Source of the DNA: an uncultured bacterium
GTDB taxonomy: Bacteria; Actinomycetota; Actinomycetes; S36-B12
Direction: 5' to 3'
Assembly (NCBI GenBank): GCA_903954205.1
Contig: CAJBMR010000103.1
Span: 1-6,578, forward strand
Length of the DNA stretch: 6,578 nucleotides
Shown here: piece after piece, positions 1 through 4,941 of the stretch
Layout: each line of letters begins with the position of its first letter
How positions within the stretch are numbered: the first letter of the stretch is position 1
Made by a program: the position numbers and the translations under genes
Notes under the pieces: model-generated
Databases searched by the model: none
Told to the model about the DNA's origin: nothing
The model's input: the letters and a program-made list of their open reading frames with translations, nothing else

Positions 1-667
1 GCCACACGATGACCTGGGCATCCGTCGCGCCACCGGCGCCGATTCCGATCGTGGGGATCGTGAGCACTTCGGATACGCGTGCGGCGAGGTCGGCAGGGAC
101 GACCTCGAGAACAACGGCGCAGGCGCCTGCCGCCTCGAGCGCCTTGGCATCGCGCATCACCGCTTCACCGTCCTCGCCGCGGCCCTGGACGCGGTAGCCG
201 CCGAAGACATTGACGGACTGGGGTGTGAGGCCGAGGTGGCCGATGACCGGGATGCCCGCACCCACGAGCGCCTCGACCTGGGGCAGGACGCGCTGACCAC
301 CCTCGATCTTCACCGCGTGCGCACCCCCGTCCTTCATGAAGCGCATGGCGGACTCCATCGCCTGGGTCACGGAGGACTGGTAGGAGCCGAAGGGCATGTC
401 GGCGACCACCATTGCGCGCGAGGACCCGCGCACGACGCCGGCGACGAGGGGTACGAGGTCGTCGACCGTCACCGGAAGAGTGGAGTCGAATCCATAGACC
501 ACCTGGGCGGCGGAGTCGCCGACGAGGAGAGTGGGGATGCCCGCCTCATCGAAGATCCGTGCGGTGAGGGCGTCGTAGGCGGTGATCATCGCCCACTTCT
601 CGCCACGGGCAGTGGCCTCGTGGAGGTCCCTAATGGTGGTACGGCGGATAGGCGTCGCCAAGGACAT
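1..667 (-). CDS. panB: 3-methyl-2-oxobutanoate hydroxymethyltransferase (ketopantoate hydroxymethyltransferase), 3' end cut by window
   Basis: This cytosolic enzyme transfers a hydroxymethyl group from 5,10-methylenetetrahydrofolate to 2-oxoisovalerate to give ketopantoate, the first committed step toward pantothenate and CoA. The reading frame stays open from the ATG at 667 to the left edge, giving 222 residues of a family that is usually about 265-285 long, so roughly 50 C-terminal residues are missing. Visible family features are MITAYDALTARIFDEAG near residue 27, VGDSAA (D51) and VADMPFGSY (D90), which hold the metal-binding aspartates, VKIEGG (E122), IGHLGLTPQS near 142, VLEVVP (E188, the likely catalytic glutamate) and IPTIGIGAG near 204. 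The ATG is chosen because a GGGAG ribosome site lies 7 nt upstream and the N-terminus SLATPIRRTTIRDL is typical of actinobacterial PanB. It is divergent from the MFS gene. All key residues in the visible part are present, so it should be functional. Confidence 0.95.
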   Translation of the reverse strand, partial: MSLATPIRRTTIRDLHEATARGEKWAMITAYDALTARIFDEAGIPTLLVGDSAAQVVYGFDSTLPVTVDDLVPLVAGVVRGSSRAMVVADMPFGSYQSSVTQAMESAMRFMKDGGAHAVKIEGGQRVLPQVEALVGAGIPVIGHLGLTPQSVNVFGGYRVQGRGEDGEAVMRDAKALEAAGACAVVLEVVPADLAARVSEVLTIPTIGIGAGGATDAQVIVW

Positions 668-674
668 GATCGTG

Positions 675-679
675 CTCCC
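675..679 (-). promoter_or_regulatory. Ribosome binding site of panB
   Basis: On the minus strand GGGAG sits 7 nt before the ATG at 667. It fixes the start codon; a nearby ATG at 681-679 is out of frame and lies on the site itself. Confidence 0.7.
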
Positions 680-731
680 ATCTCGAGGCTCCCGTGCGGA
701 GTCCCCGGACACGCACATGGTGGCACAGGCC

Positions 732-758
732 GGCGCTTCGCGCTGAGCGCACCCGCCG
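732..758. repeat. 27-bp direct repeat, copy 1
   Basis: This segment and 832-858 agree at 25 of 27 positions and start exactly 100 bp apart; the differences are at 748 (C versus T) and 756 (C versus G). The shared core begins GGCGCTTCGCGCTGAG. Copy 1 contains a small perfect dyad, GCGCT (733-737) with AGCGC (746-750). It lies in the panB leader region. Its function is unknown; it may be a duplicated regulatory segment or a member of a genome-wide repeat family. Confidence 0.75.
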
Positions 759-771
759 TGCGGGTCCAGGT

Positions 772-814
772 CTCCGCCCTTTGGCGACGTTAACTCCGCG
801 ATTGGCGTCGTTAA
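772..814. promoter_or_regulatory. Tandem duplicated operator-like dyads (two sites, 21 bp apart)
   Basis: Two imperfect copies of a unit lie back to back: 772-793 and 794-814. Each unit is CTCCGC, then 3 or 2 bases, then TTGGCGWCGTTAA. The 13-bp part (781-793 and 802-814) differs only at its centre (A or T) and fits the symmetric pattern TTRRCGWCGYYAA, so each is a quasi-palindrome. Their centres at 787 and 808 are 21 bp apart, about two helical turns, placing both on one face of the DNA. An outer inverted repeat, CTCCGCCC (772-779) with GGGCGGAG (816-823), frames the block. This is the form expected of a dimeric repressor's paired operator. The TetR regulator encoded at 2591-3208 is the nearest candidate ligand, but that pairing is inference; a regulator of panB is the alternative. 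Confidence 0.55.
787..814 (-). promoter_or_regulatory. Candidate panB promoter inside the tandem dyads
   Basis: On the minus strand TTAACG (814-809, four of six bases like the -35 consensus TTGACA) is followed after 16 bp by TAACGT (792-787), which fits the actinobacterial -10 pattern TANNNT. Transcription would begin near 780, leaving a leader of about 113 nt before panB. The -35 falls in one dyad and the -10 in the other, so a protein bound there would block panB. The match is moderate and GC-rich promoters are hard to call by eye. Confidence 0.3.
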
Positions 815-831
815 GGGGCGGAGGCTGGGAG

Positions 832-858
832 GGCGCTTCGCGCTGAGTGCACCCGGCG
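832..858. repeat. 27-bp direct repeat, copy 2
   Basis: Second copy of the repeat at 732-758, 25 of 27 bases identical. Here the internal dyad is GCGCT with AGTGC, so one pair becomes G-T. This copy supplies the candidate -35 element of the MFS promoter (CTGAGT, 843-848); copy 1 has no matching -10 behind it. Together the copies bracket the tandem dyads at 772-814 at distances of 13 and 17 bp. Confidence 0.75.
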
Positions 859-870
859 AAGGGATACGAT
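843..870 (+). promoter_or_regulatory. Candidate promoter of the MFS-TetR operon
   Basis: CTGAGT (843-848) is a weak -35, followed after 16 bp by TACGAT (865-870), which fits the -10 pattern TANNNT and is a good match for such a GC-rich region. Transcription would start near 877, about 40 nt before the MFS start codon. The tandem dyads lie 29 bp or more upstream of the -35, so a repressor there would have to act by looping or by further contacts; the position is also compatible with activation. Confidence 0.35.
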
Positions 871-906
871 ACGCCGGCGTTCCGGAATTGCCGGCACGGC
901 GGCGCG

Positions 907-912
907 AGGAGG
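907..912 (+). promoter_or_regulatory. Ribosome binding site of the MFS gene
   Basis: AGGAGG precedes the ATG at 916 by only 3 nt, which is tighter than usual. It still favours 916 over the GTG at 847 (no ribosome site seen, and it would add 23 unrelated residues) and over the in-frame ATG at 934, which is 21 nt away. Confidence 0.6.
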
Positions 913-915
913 GCC

Positions 916-2610
916 ATGTCTGCGGACGGCTGGATGACAAGCGGCGAGGGTCACCCCCGCCGGTGGGCGATCCTCGGCGTGCTGGTGGTGAGCCTGCTCA
1001 TCGTCGTGCTCGACAACACCGTGCTCAACATCGCTCTGCCGACGATCCAGAGCGATCTCGGCGCGACAGCGGGTGAGCTCGTGTGGGCGATCGACAGCTA
1101 CATCCTCGCCTTCGCGGCACTCCTCTTCACCTGGGGCGCCCTGGGTGACCGCTACGGCCGCAAGCGCATCCTCGTCATCGGACTCATCATCTTCGGCCTG
1201 GCGTCAGCGGCGAGTGCCTTCGCTACGTCGCCGGGCATGCTTATCGGTTTCCGAGCGGTTATGGGTGTCGGCGGCGCAGCCGTCATGCCGACGACGCTGG
1301 CCATCATCACCGTAGTCTTCCCTCCGCATGAGCGCGGCAAGGCGATCGGCGCATGGGCCGGTGCTGTCGGCGCGGCCGTCGCTCTCGGTCCCGTGCTCGG
1401 TGGTCTGCTGCTTCAGCACCCGGAGTGGTTCAGCTGGATCACGGGCAATGACTGGGGTGCGGTCTTCCTCATCAATGTGCCGATCGTCATCATCGGCCTG
1501 ATCGGCATCTGGCGAATCGTCCCCGAGACTCGGGATCCGAATCCGCGCAAGCTCGATCTGATCGGCCTGGTGCTCTCCGTGGTGGGTCTCACCCTGCTCA
1601 TCTACGGCATCATCCACGCGTCATCGACGCTGAGCTGGACTGATCCGGGAGTGGTCCTCCCCATGCTCGCCGGCATCGGCGTGCTCGCGATCTTCCTTTG
1701 GTACGAGGCGCGCAGCGATCACAAGAGCTTCGATGTCTCGCTCTTCCGCAACCGTGGGTACGCCGTCAGCCTGGCCGCGGTGACGCTCGCGTTCTTCGCG
1801 CTCTCGGGCATCACCTTCACACTTCCCTTCTATCTGCAGATCCTGCGCGGCTTCGACACGCTCACCGCCGGTCTGTGCTTCGTGCCGTTCGCCGTCGGGC
1901 AGATCATTGCGGCGCCGCGCAGCGCGGCGATGGTGCTGAAGTTCGGATATCGCGCGGTGATGACGACCGGGCTGGTCCTCGTCGCCCTTTCGCTCATTGG
2001 TCTGCTCTTCATCCAGCTCGACACCCCGGTATGGGTGATCCTCGTGGTGTTCTTCATCTTCGGCTTCGGCATGGGCAATGTCATCGCCCCCGCATCCACC
2101 GTCATGCAGAACGTCCTGCCCCTCGCGCGCGCAGGAGCGGGATCGGCTGTCCAGAACACCGTCCGACAGGTGGGCGGCGCCCTCGGCGTGGCCATCATCG
2201 GCACGGTGCTGGCGACTCAGTACGCCAACCGCATCACCCCCGCCTTGGGGCAACTCCCCGATCAGGTGCCGGATGAGGCGCGCCAGGCAGCGGAGAACTC
2301 CATCGTCGCCACGGATGGACTCCTCGCGGCCCTGGAGCAGTCCGGGGTGCCGGCCGTGGTGCTCGACGCCCTGCGCACCTCGGCGTACGACGCATTCCTC
2401 ACGTCCTCCCATGTGACCTACCTCGTATCGGTCAGCGTCGTGGTGGTGGCGGCAGTGCTTGTGGCCTTTGCGCTGCCGGTCATCACGCCGCCACGCAAGG
2501 ACGCGATGGTCCCTGCTGACTCATCGACCGACGACCTCGTGCGCGACGAGGAGGCTGCCTACCCCGAGCAGCTGGCCGAGGAGATCGATGATGACGGCCG
2601 CAAGGGCTGA
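916..2610 (+). CDS. MFS exporter, DHA2 (EmrB/QacA) family, 14 transmembrane segments
   Basis: Proton-driven multidrug or small-molecule exporter of the cytoplasmic membrane, 564 residues, the usual size for the 14-helix DHA2 group. Visible motifs are the family signature LDNTVLNIALP in helix 1 (residues 32-42), motif A GALGDRYGRKR between helices 2 and 3 (74-84), the helix 4 arginine in GFRAVMG (R113) and the antiporter motif C ending GPVLGG in helix 5 (158-163). Long hydrophobic stretches follow across the protein, the last near residues 503-523. The C-terminus is a charged cytoplasmic tail of about 40 residues rich in Asp and Glu. The start at 916 has an AGGAGG just upstream. The gene overlaps the following TetR gene by 20 bp, so the two form one operon, and the regulator probably responds to the exporter's substrate. 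The substrate cannot be read from sequence. Base composition looks like the neighbours, so transfer, if any, is old. Confidence 0.9.
   Translation: MSADGWMTSGEGHPRRWAILGVLVVSLLIVVLDNTVLNIALPTIQSDLGATAGELVWAIDSYILAFAALLFTWGALGDRYGRKRILVIGLIIFGLASAASAFATSPGMLIGFRAVMGVGGAAVMPTTLAIITVVFPPHERGKAIGAWAGAVGAAVALGPVLGGLLLQHPEWFSWITGNDWGAVFLINVPIVIIGLIGIWRIVPETRDPNPRKLDLIGLVLSVVGLTLLIYGIIHASSTLSWTDPGVVLPMLAGIGVLAIFLWYEARSDHKSFDVSLFRNRGYAVSLAAVTLAFFALSGITFTLPFYLQILRGFDTLTAGLCFVPFAVGQIIAAPRSAAMVLKFGYRAVMTTGLVLVALSLIGLLFIQLDTPVWVILVVFFIFGFGMGNVIAPASTVMQNVLPLARAGAGSAVQNTVRQVGGALGVAIIGTVLATQYANRITPALGQLPDQVPDEARQAAENSIVATDGLLAALEQSGVPAVVLDALRTSAYDAFLTSSHVTYLVSVSVVVVAAVLVAFALPVITPPRKDAMVPADSSTDDLVRDEEAAYPEQLAEEIDDDGRKG
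2578..2583 (+). promoter_or_regulatory. Ribosome binding site of the TetR gene, inside the MFS gene
   Basis: GAGGAG lies within the last codons of the MFS gene. Two consecutive in-frame ATGs follow, at 2588 (4 nt away) and 2591 (7 nt away). The spacing favours 2591; starting at 2588 would add one methionine. The site within the upstream gene points to translational coupling. Confidence 0.55.
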
Positions 2611-3208
2611 GGTCCCCGTGCGGGGCCGCCCGCGCGACGCGGCCTTGGACCGCCGTATCGCGGAAGCGGCCCTCGATGTTCTCGCGGACAGCGGGATAGC
2701 GGCCTTCACCATCGAGGCGGTCGCCCACCGAGCGGGAGTCGGCAAGGCCACGATCTATCGCCGTTACGACGGCCGGGACGATGTACTCGCTTCTGCACTG
2801 GACCACCTGCGCGACGACACTCCCGCGGCGAACAGCGAGGGTTCGTCCCGCGAGCGGCTCGAGGCGGCTCTTGACTTCATCCGCTCGCCCATGACTTCGA
2901 CCCGCGGGGGTCGGGTGATGGCCCAGGTGATCTCGGCCGGAGCGCAGCATCCGGACTTCCTCGCGACGTTCTACGACCGCGTCCTTGCTCCGAGGCGCCA
3001 GATACTCCTCGGCATCCTGCGCGACGGGGTGAGTGAAGGATGGGTGGATCCGGACGCGGATCTCGACGCCGTCGTCACCCTGCTCGTTGGACCGATGATC
3101 TTCCTCAAGGTGTGGCATGGCACACCGGTGGCGGCGATCTCGACGGATCAGATCCTGGGCCTGGCCCTTCGCGGTGTAGGTGTCACACCTCGCGCCAGCG
3201 ATTCGTGA
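2591..3208 (+). CDS. TetR/AcrR-family transcriptional regulator
   Basis: Predicted dimeric DNA-binding repressor of 205 residues, a normal TetR length. The N-terminus has the basic arm RGRPRD (11-16), then a helix and the classic helix-turn-helix FTIEAVAHRAGVGKATIYRR (39-58) followed by Y59. The C-terminal half (about 85-190) is the variable ligand and dimer domain; the overall pattern resembles the large actinobacterial group with a TetR_C_11-type C-terminus, which I infer by eye only. It is the second gene of the MFS operon, with its start inside the MFS gene. Because it shares the exporter's transcript it would control its own level if it represses that promoter. The tandem dyads at 772-814 are possible operators. 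Its 3' end overlaps the convergent nadE gene by 26 bp, leaving no space for a terminator. The inducer is unknown. Confidence 0.9.
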   Translation: MTAARAEVPVRGRPRDAALDRRIAEAALDVLADSGIAAFTIEAVAHRAGVGKATIYRRYDGRDDVLASALDHLRDDTPAANSEGSSRERLEAALDFIRSPMTSTRGGRVMAQVISAGAQHPDFLATFYDRVLAPRRQILLGILRDGVSEGWVDPDADLDAVVTLLVGPMIFLKVWHGTPVAAISTDQILGLALRGVGVTPRASDS

Positions 3209-4883
3209 TCGGCTGGCGACGGTCGCGACCGAAGGCGCGCAGCGAAATCTTTGTCCCCGGCGGGTACTGGCGCCGCTTGTACTCCGCTGCGTCGGTGAGG
3301 TGGATGACGCGCTCGACGGTCGCCGGGTCAAAGCCCTGGCCGACGAGGTCGTCGAGTCCGCGGTCGTGTTCGACGTAGTCGTCGAGGATGTCGTCGAGCA
3401 GCGTGTAGTCGGGCAGGGAATCCTGATCGAGTTGTCCGGGTCGCAGCTCCGCGCTGGGGGGCTTCTCGATGGAGTTGGGCGGGATCGGTGGCACCAGGCC
3501 CGCTGCCTCCGCCTGGGCATTGCGCCAGCGGGCCAGATCCCAGACCAGTGTCTTGGGCACGTCCTTGATAGGCGCGAATCCGCCGACCGCATCGCCGTAG
3601 ATCGTGGAGTAGCCGACGGAGATCTCGCTCTTGTTTCCGGTGGCGAGCACCAGGTGCCCCTCGGCATTCGACAGCGCCATGAGGGTCGTGCCGCGCACGC
3701 GGGCCTGGAGGTTCTCGGCGGCCAGCCCGCTGAGGTGCAGTGACGCGTCGAACGCATCGACCATGGGGGCGATCGGAATCGTGCGGTGGTGCAGCCCCGT
3801 GCGTTGGGCGAGATCAGCGGCGTCGGCGAGGGAATGCTCTGAGGAATAGACGCTCGGCAGCGCTACGCCGTGCACGCGATCTGCCCCGAGCGCGTCACAC
3901 GCGAGTGCGGCGACGAGTGCGGAGTCGATGCCGCCGGACAGGCCGAGGATGACAGAGGGAAAGGCGTTCTTGTCGACGTAGTCGCGCAGCCCGGTCACGA
4001 GGGCCTCCCACACGGTGGCGAGGTCCGAAAGTGGCTCGGCCACGGCCTCTGCCGGCGCCTGACCTGCCGACTCCGGCACGTCGAGCCGGGGGTGGCGTGA
4101 GCTGCCGGCCGGGAGGTCCAGATCGATAACGACGAGGTCATCGCGGAAGGCGGGCGCGCGGGCGAGGAGTGACCCGTCAGCGGCGACGACAAGGGAGTCA
4201 CCGTCGAAGACGAGCTCGTCCTGCCCTCCGGTCATGTTGACGTAAGCGAGCGTCGCACCCAGCTCACGCGCACGCCGCTGGCACAGATCCAGGCGAGTGT
4301 CGTCCTTGTCGCGCTCGTACGGCGATCCATTGATGACCAGCAGGAGGCCGCAGCCCCGAGCCTGGGCGACCGGGCCGCCCTCCTGCCACAGGTCCTCGCA
4401 GATCGCCAGAGCGACATCCACACCGCCGATCCCGAGCACGCATGGCTGCCCACCCGGCACGAAGTAGCGGAACTCGTCGAAGACGCCGTAGTTGGGCAGG
4501 TGGTGCTTGTCGTAGCGCGCCACGATGCGACCGTGCTGCAGCACTGCGGCCGAGTTGACGGGTGCACCGCGCGGTCTCCCGAGGCGGTCAGCGGCGTCGT
4601 CGATGCGATCCAGGTAGCCGATGACGACCGGGAGCGCACCGTGCCCGTCGGCCACCAGTTGCTCGGCCAATACCTCGACCGTCGCACGTGATGCTGCCTG
4701 GAAGGAGGGTCGCAGTGCGAGATCCTCGATCGGGTACCCCGTGATGAACATCTCGGGCAGCGCCACGATCTGGGCACCGGCTGCGGCCGCCCGGCCGACA
4801 GCGGCTCGGGCCTGCTCGGCATTGCCCGCAAGATCGCCCACCGTCGGGTTGGCCTGCACGAGGGCCAGTCGGAGCGTGGGCAT
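3183..4883 (-). CDS. nadE: Glutamine-dependent NAD+ synthetase (two-domain)
   Basis: Catalyses the last step of NAD+ synthesis in the cytosol: deamido-NAD+ plus ATP plus ammonia taken from glutamine. The protein has 566 residues, the usual two-domain size. The N-terminal nitrilase-like amidase domain (about 1-260) begins LRLALVQANPTVGDL and shows the full triad: E44 in LPEMFITGYP, K126 in YDKHHLPNYGVFDE and C162 in AICEDLW. The C-terminal synthetase domain (about 285-566) has the ATP-pyrophosphatase loop LGLSGGIDS (S316-S321), LATGNKSEISVGYSTIYGD and the closing EYKRRQYPPGTKI and ITNRWRE segments. An upstream in-frame start at 5036 is rejected because it would add 51 unrelated residues running into glnA2; the ATG at 4883 starts the conserved domain. 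No ribosome site is seen, but a TANNNT element lies 6 nt upstream, suggesting a leaderless mRNA. Divergent from glnA2 and convergent with the TetR gene. Confidence 0.96.
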   Translation of the reverse strand: MPTLRLALVQANPTVGDLAGNAEQARAAVGRAAAAGAQIVALPEMFITGYPIEDLALRPSFQAASRATVEVLAEQLVADGHGALPVVIGYLDRIDDAADRLGRPRGAPVNSAAVLQHGRIVARYDKHHLPNYGVFDEFRYFVPGGQPCVLGIGGVDVALAICEDLWQEGGPVAQARGCGLLLVINGSPYERDKDDTRLDLCQRRARELGATLAYVNMTGGQDELVFDGDSLVVAADGSLLARAPAFRDDLVVIDLDLPAGSSRHPRLDVPESAGQAPAEAVAEPLSDLATVWEALVTGLRDYVDKNAFPSVILGLSGGIDSALVAALACDALGADRVHGVALPSVYSSEHSLADAADLAQRTGLHHRTIPIAPMVDAFDASLHLSGLAAENLQARVRGTTLMALSNAEGHLVLATGNKSEISVGYSTIYGDAVGGFAPIKDVPKTLVWDLARWRNAQAEAAGLVPPIPPNSIEKPPSAELRPGQLDQDSLPDYTLLDDILDDYVEHDRGLDDLVGQGFDPATVERVIHLTDAAEYKRRQYPPGTKISLRAFGRDRRQPITNRWREV

Positions 4884-4889
4884 AGGGGA

Positions 4890-4917
4890 AGCGTAGGGGT
4901 GCGTAACGCGCTTGAAA
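4890..4917 (-). promoter_or_regulatory. Candidate leaderless promoter of nadE
   Basis: On the minus strand TACGCT (4895-4890) fits the actinobacterial -10 pattern TANNNT, and TTTCAA (4917-4912) lies 16 bp upstream as a poor -35. Six bases separate the -10 from the ATG at 4883, so transcription would start at or next to the A of the start codon. The lack of any ribosome binding sequence agrees with a leaderless message. The putative -35 overlaps the GlnR-like box at 4903-4918. Confidence 0.45.
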
Positions 4918-4918
4918 C
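4903..4918 (+). promoter_or_regulatory. GlnR-box-like element (GTAAC-N6-GAAAC) between nadE and glnA2
   Basis: GTAAC (4903-4907), six bases, then GAAAC (4914-4918) match every specified position of the half-site described for the actinobacterial nitrogen regulator GlnR, gTnAc-N6-GaAAc. A full natural box usually has two such pairs; the flanking positions here (4892-4896 and 4925-4929) do not match, so only one pair is present. The element sits in the 58-bp gap upstream of both nadE and glnA2, centred about 31 bp before the glnA2 ATG and on the putative -35 of nadE. GlnR itself is not encoded here, so its action is inferred. Confidence 0.45.
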
Positions 4919-4929
4919 ACGGGCACGGG

Positions 4930-4935
4930 CACACT
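4930..4935 (+). promoter_or_regulatory. Weak candidate -10 element of glnA2
   Basis: CACACT lies 6 nt before the ATG at 4942, the position expected for a leaderless transcript, and keeps the A and final T of TANNNT. No -35 at proper spacing is seen: TTGAAA (4912-4917) is only 12 bp upstream. No convincing ribosome site precedes the gene, only GGGG 2 nt before the ATG. Treat as tentative. Confidence 0.25.
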
Positions 4936-4941
4936 GGGGCC

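Noticed and set aside
236..793. 185-codon plus-strand open frame
   Set aside because: It lies antisense to panB, whose minus-strand frame has clear family motifs; high GC content produces long shadow frames.
847..915. GTG start giving a 23-residue longer MFS protein
   Set aside because: The extra residues are not membrane-family sequence, and the frame there overlaps the repeat and candidate -10; AGGAGG favours 916.
668..915. Small gene or riboswitch in the panB-MFS gap
   Set aside because: No short frame with a ribosome site and coding character stands out, and no known riboswitch core was recognised; the visible structure is repeats and dyads.
1621..2412. 263-codon minus-strand open frame under the MFS gene
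   Set aside because: It is antisense to transmembrane coding sequence, giving an Arg/Glu/His-rich product with no recognisable motif.
2483..3757. 424-codon minus-strand open frame across the TetR gene and nadE
   Set aside because: Its composition is Arg/Ser/Pro-rich shadow sequence, and it overlaps two genes with recognised domains in other frames.
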